Part shown: positions 54,500 through 64,000 of the stretch, piece by piece
Layout of the letters: the number at the start of each line of letters is the position of its first letter
Position numbering within the stretch: position 1 is the first letter of the stretch
Assembly: GCA_026874595.1 (NCBI GenBank)
Contig: CM049319.1
Span: 66,505,417 to 66,569,416, forward strand
DNA: 64,000 bases
Reading direction: 5' to 3'
From: Sipunculus nudus
Taxonomy: Eukaryota; Annelida; Sipuncula; Golfingiida; Sipunculidae
Translations under genes and position numbers: made by a program
The notes under the pieces: model-generated
Databases searched by the model: none
The model's input: only the letters and a program-made list of their open reading frames with translations
What the model was told of the DNA's origin: nothing

Positions 54500-55900
54500 G
54501 AGATATCATTAGTACTTACAAAGCTGATATTTTCCCCCACCGCGAAAACTGCTACAGCACGGACTAACAGGACCTATATTCACTGTCAGCTTGTTAAAAC
54601 AGCTTGCAGAACACAAGTCATTGCTGCAGGCTATATATATGCAGATATATTATCAAGGTGGCGCACCCTGGCTTTTATCCAATAACTGATAAGTAAGGAC
54701 ACTATTCTGCCAGATGCTCATAGGTTAAGTAGGGTTAAGTGGGCGGGCCATCGGAATGATTGACATGCGGTAATATGACTGTCACTGAAAGCAGTCATTT
54801 TCAGGTCAATTTGTATTTCATATACATATAACAAAAGCAACCAGGGCAGAAGATACAGAATTTTAAAATAGGGATAGGGATACCCATGATATGCAGGCCT
54901 TTTTTTAATAAAATGGTATAGGGGCTAGATAGGGGCGTGGGAGTCATGACACAGATCTTAATAGAACACCCATTCAAAGTGTCGTATGAAAATTTTGTAT
55001 TTATATAGTGTTGTACGTATAGTACTTGGCTTTAGATGATTATATGGTCCTGTTTTATTTGCAAAATAACAAAGAAAACTGTTGTTACACAAAAATTGTG
55101 ATGGTTACCTAAGCGGCGAGAATTGTTGTTTGGAGTAGTTTCGGCTACCGCAGTTTCCAGTGTCAATACATGACAGACGGAGAGACAAACTTTTAAAGTA
55201 AAACCAGCCTCGATATTAATAACTGCTGCATAAATACACGTACTTCAACCGTGAATGTAATATTTATTATTTTCCCAACAGAAATAAACGTCAGCTTTTG
55301 TCTTATCTCAGGAAAATAACTAGATGGAAATGCACTCTTATAAATGGCGCGTCCATCTACTCATACTAGGATTGATCCGAACCCTCCTGGTTGGACTGCC
55401 ACCTCAACGTCTTCGTTTGATTAAAAATTTGGGTTGTAATGGTTCAATCATTGGCGAATTTAAAAGCGTCATGATGCACTCTCGGGTTCTGTTTATTTTG
55501 GTATTTAGCGCTTATTTTTCTATTTCCTATACTTGTGTGTTGGTTTATTTTGGGACATATCCGAATGCGAATTCATCTCAATCATGTCTTTATTTTGCTT
55601 GGTCAAACAAAATTTCCGTAGGTTCTAAATCAATTTCGAGTAATTATTTGGAAGTTCCATCCGTGAAGTAATTAGTTTTTAGCGCCTTTCATGATAGATG
55701 CATATTCTGCAAAATTAGTTCCCTTGGTCCATGTGATAGGCCTATGTTGAAACGTTTGCGGAAGTAAATCTGGAATGGACCATGGAAGAATGATTTCAAT
55801 GATTACATTTTGGTTCGGTCCCCGGTCCTACCGTTTTTGTCTATTTGCTCATTCAATATCTTTAATACTGAGTTCTCCAAATTTAATCAGTCTCAATATT
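54180..55900. other. intergenic stretch with an AAT microsatellite only
   Basis: An (AAT)n run occurs at 54460-54498. The 115-residue frame at 55324-55671 shows two hydrophobic stretches but no family, splice or codon evidence, so I do not call it a gene. Confidence 0.45.
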
Positions 55901-55909
55901 TTTTTAATA

Positions 55910-55970
55910 GGTAGGCTATAATAGTCTGATATCACTGACGATTTCAGTCTTATCTGACGTCACCCTTTGC
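55910..55970. mobile_element. half copy of the 7768-7894 foldback element
   Basis: TAGTCTGATATCACTGACGA and TCTTATCTGACGTCACCCTTT match one arm of the element at 7768-7894. The second arm is missing. Confidence 0.55.
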
Positions 55971-56094
55971 CTTCCTGGTCTGTTCAATCTTGAAGCTTTT
56001 CTCGGCTCCCGGGGACCATACAACCAAACAACCACATACGACGCTCGAAGGTAATTCGTTCTTTAATTGCCTGCAGCCCATATTTGACATGTAC

Positions 56095-56230
56095 ACATTC
56101 ACTGCTTGGCAAGGAGAGCGCTCCTTTGTGGTAAAGAGTTTGGCTAGGAGTCTTAGCAGTGAAAGCGGCCAGACCGGGAAGCGAACCCACAACCTTGTGG
56201 TAAAGGGTCCAGCGCCACGTATCACGATAT
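56095..56230 (-). mobile_element. tRNA-derived SINE, minus strand
   Basis: The B box GGGTTCGCTTCCC lies at 56188-56176 on the minus strand, preceded by GTGGCGCTGGACCCTTTACC as an A-box-like region. CTTTACCACAA occurs twice. A Pol III-type head with a short body. Confidence 0.5.
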
Positions 56231-56364
56231 AAAACGGTTAATGTATGCAGAAAATTAGTTTGAGATTTCAAATTATGTGATTGTAAATGGGATGTCGAGT
56301 AAACCGATATGACAACATGTGGGTTTGGCTTTATGTATATGTCTAAACAAAGACATATTCTCGT

Positions 56365-56402
56365 TTTTTTTTTTTTTTTTTTTTTTTTTGGGGGGGGGGG
56401 GG
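56365..56402. repeat. poly-T/poly-G tract
   Basis: About 25 T followed by about 13 G. Confidence 0.95.
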
Positions 56403-56409
56403 CTATATT

Positions 56410-58930
56410 AGACAGCTCCAACGCTCCTCTGCCAAATACACTACTGGACGATAGAGCAGACGGTGCAAGCTACAGAAGCTTGCCCTGTACCTATATGTAC
56501 TAAACTCTCGCCAGTGCTCAGGATGTAATGGTTCCCTGTCTGTTAAATAGCGGGTATTTGTCATTGGGTATTTGCAGTGTTAATGTTTTATTTGCATAGT
56601 TCCACTGACGCACACATAAACAACTCGCTGTACTGATAATGCTCTGCAGTCGCCACTTTTAATCCATCAACACGCGATATTTACTGCTGATGACTGGTTT
56701 ATTGTTAGCCGTACTCCAGTGCATAGTTCAAGAATGATGAAGTGCATGGGATAATCGATCATTGCCTGTCGGTCTGTCTGTCTTTCTCTCTCTCTCTGTG
56801 TTTCTCTCTCACACACAAATACATACAAACATATATATAGCCTCAGTACATATGCCTATTTTATATATTTGCATATAAACTTTCATGTTTACATTCGCTA
56901 AGGAGGTTATGTTTTTGCCCGCGTTGATTTTTTGTTTGTCAGCAACATTACTCTTATAAGTTATTAACGAATTTTACATGATAGCTCGGCAATAATACAA
57001 GGAAAAACTGATTTATTTATATTGGTGGGGGGGGGGGGGGGGCTGTCCGTATAACAATCTCAATTCAGTTTATCTAAAGAAAAATTCTACATTTTTGACA
57101 ATGCCTTATGTTCACTGATCGCATGCCAGGTGGCAGCACATGTATCTCCTGAGTGTGCTTGCTATCAATGCAGCACTTTTATTGTAAACTGACCCCTCTT
57201 TTATGACATCTTTTTAAGATGTGCTGCATTTCTGACAATGCAATAAGGGGGTAATGAGTTGCCTTGGCTGAGGTCTGCGTTCTCTAATGCAAGTGCTTTT
57301 CTAATGTCGACCAGTTTCAGCCTAAATACAAGAGATGGCGCTGTCTGTTCCCCCAGTGGATTCATGGGCGTAGTTTCTGACAGACGGCACTGCGAAAGAC
57401 TTTCGCGAATAATTATTTATGGGAAATATAGAAAATTACTCCACTAATTTTCTAGATTAACCCGAGTTGTTTTGGGTCAAACACATTTTCAATGTTTTTG
57501 GCGTTCTCAGGTTTATGAAATTACACCGAGCTGCTTGCAACGAAGACTTCAGATAAAAATACCTGCGTTCGATAGGACCTAGGGGATTTTCTATCAATAT
57601 ATCGATGTCTAGCATTGTAAACGTATTCCAGATCTCGTTATATTATCATATAACACACTTGCCTATCAAACACCCATCCATAAATATAGAAATTATACGA
57701 TATTTGTTTTCATAAATCGATATTTTTCAACATTTGTCACACGTGACTAAAACTGATCTATTGTAGTATTAAATAAACATTTTGTTAAAATAAAGACACA
57801 TAAATGGGTTTTGTTTAATGAAGACTGAAAATTAGTGTCGCTAGAGTGTCTACAGACACTCTCCAAGCCAATTATTTGAAGATTTTCAGGTTTAAAATAG
57901 GTCCATATGATTAAACAGTCCATTAAAGTTAATCTGAATGTCTGCTCCATGACTTATTGGTACCAACAAGAAAAAGAAGTGCTGACCACAGTCAGAATTA
58001 TTCAATAATATTCCCTTTTTTATATCTTGTGTACCCGCAGGAAGATTAAGTGTCAGTTTGACATGCATTATTATACTGATCAAAGACTACAGCCTTGCGA
58101 TGTCACTTCTTCGAGTTCCGTCAACAAAAAAATAAGCACTTACTGAGTAATGCTGCCATATGTTTCGTGTGAAATAAACTGATCGGCAGATACTTTCATT
58201 TTGTTATTATAATTAACATAATAATGAAAAAATAACTTATTAAATGTGTTATATATACCACAAAACACACACGTATTTCCTGTGAATGACGACACGGCAA
58301 ATACCACTATACGTATCACAATACTCTTACATAAATGGTAATATATTACAATACAAAATGGCAAAGGTCTGCCTTTTTTGTTTGCGTTTTTTTTTGCTGC
58401 ATATTTTGTTCAAGATAAAAGGCCTAGTAGGTATTTGGTGGACCTTTCCTCTTGGAGATTCATTGCTTCGGTCAGGAGGGTATATGCGTTCATTCCCGTT
58501 CGTGTGTGTGTGTTAACAAAAAAACTCATGCCATCATGAACAGGATCTCATGAAATCATCAGGTCATTTCGGAAATGGGCCAAGGAAGAATCGATTACAT
58601 TTTGGTGTAGATCTGGTACATGATCCTAATTCAGGGAATATCCACAACTATACAGTCATTTATGCACGAATGAACCTAGATGGGCTAAATTGAATATAGG
58701 CTAAATAACTGAATATAAGCACACGGCGAAGGCTTGCTTTCAATAGAATGCAGATTTCTTGTTACATTTTAAGACAGTTTAGGATCATTCCCGCTGACCT
58801 TGGTCTTACTGTACTTGCTCCCAGGTGTCCCTGTAAAGGGACAGTCACTTTCACTATCTGTTGCTGATTCTGCCCGCCTCATCTCTGTGTTCTTTATCAT
58901 CACACTGGGCCTTGGGGGAGGGAATGTACA
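56410..58930. other. intergenic stretch with small low-complexity runs only
   Basis: A CT run occurs near 56780 and a G run at 57026-57042. No exon was recognised. Confidence 0.45.
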
Positions 58931-58939
58931 CATGATCTG

Positions 58940-59062
58940 ATATTCCATGATTATAACATGGCCTGGTGGAAAGGCAGAGGACTGCGGATCTAAAGATTCG
59001 ATCCCCGCCTGTTCCTCAAAGGACAAGTGACCCATGGGTCATGACGCTCAGGCAAGGACAAC
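58940..59062 (+). mobile_element. tRNA-derived SINE
   Basis: The A-box-like TGGCCTGGTGGAAAGGC (about 58960) and B box AGATTCGATCCCC (58994-59006) have normal tRNA spacing. The segment between them resembles an anticodon arm. A SINE body with GGACAAGTGACCCATGGGTC follows. Confidence 0.6.
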
Positions 59063-59223
59063 TAATTAGGATAATGTAGGTGGCATTTAAGCTTAAGTTC
59101 ATTCAAGATCCATAAGCTCACCAGATTTAATAACAAGCCATCCAGCCGTTCTGAGGTATCTGGCAATTAGTGTGTATTTTGCATTATTTCTGACATGGTC
59201 CGTAACTCGGAGTATATATATAT

Positions 59224-59238
59224 AGGTCACAGTGACCT
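59224..59238. promoter_or_regulatory. perfect oestrogen-response-element-type palindrome, copy 1
   Basis: AGGTCACAGTGACCT: two AGGTCA half-sites inverted with a 3-base spacer. Repeat-borne motif; binding is not shown. Confidence 0.4.
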
Positions 59239-59639
59239 AATTTCAGGTTTCTGAGGAGAAATTTTAAGGACCTCTCCAGACGCAGAGGTTCATGATTCCA
59301 GGCTTCATAGTTACGATTTGTGCCAAGTGAACTGAGCTAAAAACGGAGCTATTTCGAAAGAATCTCAGGATTTAGAGGTGTATGTTTCTCGCCCTAACGA
59401 TTACAATGTGTGCCTTGTTAACAGATCTAGCGTTCTTAAAGATACAGATAAAAGTTGGTAAAAAAATAATTTAATGCAGGTGGCACCATATTCATGCCCA
59501 GAAGCTAAGGTTCATTTAGACAAATGAGGACACCAAATTTTATGAAAATCCATGTAGCCATTCCTGAGGAATCTGTTAATTTTTTTGTATTTTACATTAT
59601 TTCTGGGGTGCTCAAACACGCCCCGTTACTCAAGAATAT

Positions 59640-59654
59640 AGGTCACAGTGACCT
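59640..59654. promoter_or_regulatory. perfect oestrogen-response-element-type palindrome, copy 2
   Basis: Identical 15-base palindrome in the next repeat unit, 416 bp after copy 1. Confidence 0.4.
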
Positions 59655-60084
59655 TATTTCAGGTTTCTGAGGAGAGCCTTTGAGAAACTCTCAGGACACA
59701 GAGGTTCATGATTCCAGCCTATACGGGTACGATTTGTGCCTTGTTTACAGTCCTAGTGTTCTAAAAAATTCAGGTAAAAATTCGTTAAAATTAAGATAAT
59801 GCAGGTGGCGCCACCATTCATGCCTAGCAGCTAAGGCTCATTAAGACCCACAAGCACAACAAATTTGATGACAATCCATGTGTCCGTTCCTGAGAAATCT
59901 GGCAATTAGTATTTATTTTATAATAATAAAGGTGGGGGGGGGGGGGGTAAAGAATATCTTCTTTTGTTTCATTTTGGGCATCCATCCTATAGTTCCATAG
60001 ATGATATCACATGTTTATTCTATTAAATAACCTAATGTGATAACATCAGGAACTTTTGTTCCGTTTATTCCTTTGTAACCGTTG

Positions 60085-60380
60085 TGCCTTCTGTATCCTT
60101 CCGCCGAAGGTCGTTTCTACTCAAATCGAACATCTTCCACTTCCAATCTATGGGACGGCCGGGATTACTTGTCTTTGTTTTCAAACTTAATAATCGAAAT
60201 TTCCCAGGAAACACCACCTATTTACATTTATATACATGCGTTTGCGAACAAAATATTACTTATACCGTTAGGTCCTAACCACAAAACCATCCATGTTTAT
60301 GCAATTTGTCCTAAAACAATTCAGGTCGGACATATTTCAACGGGCTACATTACCCCATTCACTACATTTATACCTTGACA
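60085..60380 (+). repeat. dispersed repeat family R2, copy 2
   Basis: Aligned by eye with 12935-13235 over most of its length. The overlapping open frames at 60082-60378 are therefore repeat-derived. Confidence 0.6.
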
Positions 60381-60389
60381 GGAGAAGTT

Positions 60390-60950
60390 GAATCCTGTTT
60401 AAATAGTGATTGTATACGAACGTACTTCTCTATTCAGTACAGCTGCACGTGGTTATGAATTATGATCAAACGAATATATATATAAGATATTGATGCCGGT
60501 TCCAAAATGTTTTGCATGTTCCCGTTGAATTCAGCACGTAGATTAATGGCTCTTGTAGGTCACTTGTTCGACTATTAAACTTTCCTTCACCCTCTCACAT
60601 TAATATTCACGCTGATGGAAAGTTACAGGTCACTGGACTGGTAAACAGAAGTGTTGCTGTGGAATTAGGACCGTGCAGGGCAACGAGTAAACACATCAAA
60701 ATCCCGTTGCACTTAAATCTAAAATTGTATGCAAATTTGAACAAATAACAGTGAATGTATTGCTGACGCTGCTCAAATTTTCTTCGGTGCGTGCTTAAAC
60801 TCAGAAGATCTGCATGCGTTAAAATCAATTATCATATGCAGACACGTGTATGGGTTGAATGACATTAAGATCCCTATAAAATAGTAATTTTATTTGAAAA
60901 AAGTATACCGATAGGGACCGGATCACGTAAGTAACATGAAATTGTCATTT
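60390..60950. other. intergenic stretch without recognised features
   Basis: Nothing could be supported. Confidence 0.45.
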
Positions 60951-60952
60951 TG

Positions 60953-60955
<3 letters not shown>

Positions 60956-61015
<60 letters not shown>

Positions 61016-61290
61016 CAAGCATCTAAAATGTGGGCTCCACTGAGACTGAGCAAAATTTCCAGTTCTATAGTTTTAACTGTTGTTGTATCATTTTACCTGC
61101 ATTCTTAGTGAATATATATGTGTTTGAATATGTATACATATATATTGAATATATATACATACATGTATATATATATATATATTTATACATACATATATAA
61201 TTCATAGTACATATATATGTATGTGTATATATGTTAATGTATACATGCACACATATATAAATATATATATATATATAATTATATATATAT
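60956..61290. repeat. (TA)n microsatellite and TATA/CATA-rich low-complexity region
   Basis: Pure TA at 60956-61011, then degenerate TATATG/TATACA units at 61105-61290. Confidence 0.9.
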
Positions 61291-61304
61291 ATGCTGGGTA
61301 AGGG

Positions 61305-61412
61305 ATCTTGGTGCTGCCTACTGTACAAGTCTCACCGCTCCTTTGCTGGAATTCAAACTAACGATCTCCCAGTTTTTGAGCTCTTTTCTCATTAGACCAC
61401 AGAAGCTGGTGT
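61305..61412 (-). mobile_element. tRNA-derived SINE, minus strand
   Basis: On the minus strand GTGGTCTAATGAG (A-box-like) precedes GTTTGAATTCC (B box, 61359-61349) at normal spacing. The body continues GCGGTGAGACTTGTACAGTA. Confidence 0.5.
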
Positions 61413-61484
61413 ATATATTATCCTATTTATTTCTTCATGGACTATAAAACTAGTTACAATAACTAACACGAGGCACTCTCCTTC

Positions 61485-61645
61485 CCTCGGATGGTGACGT
61501 AAGTAGTCGGTTGGAATGAAGGAAATCGGAGGACCCAGAGAAAACCATGCACCCACCTTGGATGAGCCCCTTCAAAAACTCTCCTACAACAACGCTGGGG
61601 ATTTTCCGGGTCACCAGCGGAGAGAGCCAAGCTTGTTACCTCCCG
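61485..61645. repeat. dispersed repeat of GGAGGACCCAGAGAAAACC type
   Basis: Contains GGAAATCGGAGGACCCAGAG and AAAACCATGCACCCACC, a word combination I recognise from abundant invertebrate repeats. No termini were resolved. Confidence 0.35.
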
Positions 61646-61649
61646 TATG

Positions 61650-64000
61650 TCCAGGCTGGTGTATCTGCCTTTTTTTATTGTGATGTTAACAAATTCACTT
61701 GATACAAATTTCTTTTGGCTTATTTTTTTTATTATAAAGAACACAAGTATTTTATTGTATGTGTATGTGAAAATTATCCTAGAATTTCAAAAGCACAGAA
61801 GCCTGGTTATGTTGCATGAAGATGATGTAAATGATGGTTACAATAAAAAAAAAACATTGATATATAAGACTCTGGTAGAGTAAACGACAGGCAATCGGAA
61901 GGACATGGTTTCGGTTCCCGTATACGGAGTGATCGGACTTCGCTGTGTATTCATGCTCTTTCTCCTTTACGGAGAACAAGCATGGTCGTTCATACACCTT
62001 TCTCTCTCTATAAACATTGATATCAATACTGTTAGTGGTCTCAACCGTAGTCTTTTTAGCGGGGAGCCACAAATAAAGTTCATCTCTGTGTCAACAAACT
62101 AAGTTTCAGATGTGCCCAAGTGTAAAACCTGGAGCCTAAGTTGTTGCAACAATTTGCAGGTTTTATGGAAGAGGGTGCGATAAAGGGGGGGGGGGGGGGC
62201 AGCTCGAGCGGGGCTGGGGAGTAGAGTAGATATATATGTGTGCGTGCCTGTGGGTGTGTAGTTTCGATCAATAGAAGTTCAGCAGATATACGAACCAACT
62301 TCCAAAAGGATTATTGTTTTTACGGTAACTACTACCTCTCCTTCTCAACGCCATCTAGTATTTAACCATTGAAATATTTAAGAGTTTAAGACATCTATAT
62401 TTTTGAATACACCTGAGCTTTAATCATATTAAGATTAACGCAGGGAAACGTTATGTATTCTTATTGGAAATCCACTCAATGTATAAGAATATACGTAAGA
62501 ATTTTCCAGTTCTGAGACCTTCCTCAAAATAAAAGTGTTACACTAAATGAACACAAGATGGCACTGAGCTTTATTATCTGTTTTACCGTAATGAATAATG
62601 AAGACATATTTCGAGGTACCCCGTTCATGAAATATCACTCGGGTAAACGAATATTCTCTAGACGGTATGCGAGACTTATTATGCCACTGGAGAATAAAGG
62701 GTCCATACTATCATCAGGCACGTACCAGTCTGTATAAAACATTAACTACAAATCTGCCCGAATTAGGTCCCCTTTTCTCTATTGATTTATAGAGACACGT
62801 CCTTCTGTGTTACAACATGAAGTGTCCGAGTGGGGACTTGTCTCGTGTGCCTCATCATGAAATCACGAGCTGCGGGAAAGAGAGGATGTATCTTGCCCCA
62901 TCAGAGTCTGCATTTATGTGTATATTTAATCGTAGTAATCATGTTTGAAATAATACAACCAAGCCAATATAAGACAGTTAGAAGGTTGTTTAGTCATGAC
63001 TGGGTCATGACTCCCAGGTCCCAATACATCATTTTAAATAGGCGTGTGAGTGATGTTTTCATGCCTGTTTAATTTCATGTCAAACTCTACTTGACTCTAT
63101 ACCTCAGACTTCCGTGAATCTTCCATCACTATTCACCTGGATGGCGGGCGAGGGCCTCTGTTCTAGGGCTTAGTATGTTCATTCACAGACTGAAGTTGAC
63201 ACCGGTTGTTTTATTTTAATGTTCAAGTGTTGTTCTAATTTAACTTTTATTCCCCTTAGGCACCGGCTATTTTGTTTGACACAAGGACCAGTCTGGATAA
63301 TGTGACAAGTCAAAACTTCACACGGTAATGACTGTTGTGAACCACTGAGGCCTGCATGTGTCCCACTGTGAAGGGAAAACAAAATAGGCTTGGCATGTCT
63401 GTTATTCAGCCGTAAATTATGTATTCATATTGTCATATAAATATGTTATTTAACAGGCATAATATCATATATTATTTGAGTTTCCCATCGCGGAAGTTAT
63501 AAAGCTTATGCGGTTCATATTTATTCTTTCATTATATGCTACCATGGTGAGGGTTGCTCTGCAGACCTTTCGGAGGCCCGTCTCAGTCATGGCACAGTTT
63601 ATGCCCCTCGTCACATCCTGATGCTTCATTTACCAGATACGGACGGAGAGTGAAAGGCCTCCCGCGCTAATGACGTGCACACATTCTCAGACAGCATACA
63701 TAGAGCATTACACAATAATAAAGAAATAATCGACGTATTACATTTAAAAAATAAATAGGCAACACTTACGATACCGGTACATTACGGTTAATATATATCA
63801 GAATTACACTTATAATTGAGAAAAAAACATAAACCATAAAACATGAACAGCCACTTAGACTCCTTTTGCGAATTGCCAATAAGTCCAGTCCAGATTATAT
63901 CGTGATGCAGATATTATTAGTCTCCCGCACACACTCACAGACCAGGCGGTGCCTGGTAAAATGGCTTAGGTGAAAATGGCTGAGGTAAAAATGACTATGG
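61650..64000. other. intergenic stretch to the window edge
   Basis: Contains a weak tRNA-like segment at 61872-61930, a G run at 62187-62200, and three imperfect 14-15-base units of AAAATGGCTGAGGT at 63957-64000 that may open another minisatellite beyond the window. No exon was recognised. Confidence 0.45.

Larger units (their letters stand above)
59070..59925 (+). repeat. dispersed repeat with about 325-400-bp units carrying ERE-like palindromes
   Basis: Units start near 59076, 59475 and 59800 with AATGCAGGTGGC. They contain AAATCCATGTAGCC.TTCCTGA-like and TTTCAGGTTTCTGAGGAGA words, and the first two carry AGGTCACAGTGACCT. A third unit is truncated by a 14-base G run at 59935. Related in style to the repeat at 8560-10545. 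Confidence 0.6.

Noticed and set aside
55324-55671. 115-residue frame with hydrophobic segments
   Set aside because: No recognisable family, no splice or codon support, and a length within chance expectation for this window.

Overview
This is nuclear DNA from an invertebrate animal. It has large introns, many microsatellites, tRNA-derived SINEs, foldback elements and dispersed GGTCA-rich repeats. A marine mollusc, probably a bivalve, fits best, because GGTCAAGGTCAC-type repeats are familiar from bivalve genomes. That assignment is an inference. No bacterial operons, rRNA, functional tRNA genes or reverse transcriptase genes were seen.

Layout. (1) 168-11693, plus strand: a two-exon gene for a 114-residue single-pass membrane protein, with an 11.2 kb phase-1 intron. 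The intron holds a 37-bp minisatellite (4219-4567), a second minisatellite with 206-bp higher-order blocks (4570-5740), a SINE, foldback elements and a 2-kb repeat full of nuclear-receptor half-site motifs (8560-10545). (2) 11.9-16.2 kb: intergenic, with dispersed repeats and TA/CA/CT microsatellites. (3) 16250-39818: one uninterrupted head-to-tail satellite array of about 570 monomers. Two interleaved monomer types occur, A (41 bp) and B (42 bp). The distal two thirds were built by nested tandem duplications with offsets of 1523, about 5633 and 4027 bp. (4) 40801-45949, minus strand: a complete seven-exon short-chain dehydrogenase gene, reconstructed here. It encodes 254 residues closely resembling 15-hydroxyprostaglandin dehydrogenase, with Asn107, Ser138, Tyr151 and Lys155 at the same positions as in the human enzyme. 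(5) 46-64 kb: gene-poor. It contains four further SINE-like copies, a purine-rich tract, transposon-like inverted repeats, two near-identical palindromes and a repeat with two perfect oestrogen-response-element-like palindromes.

The two genes show no functional link beyond proximity. The main novelty is the 23.5 kb satellite: in-register higher-order structure, two monomer types that each form a different small hairpin, and recurring splice-like signals. The many open frames inside it are by-products of the 41/42-bp periodicity and are not annotated as genes.
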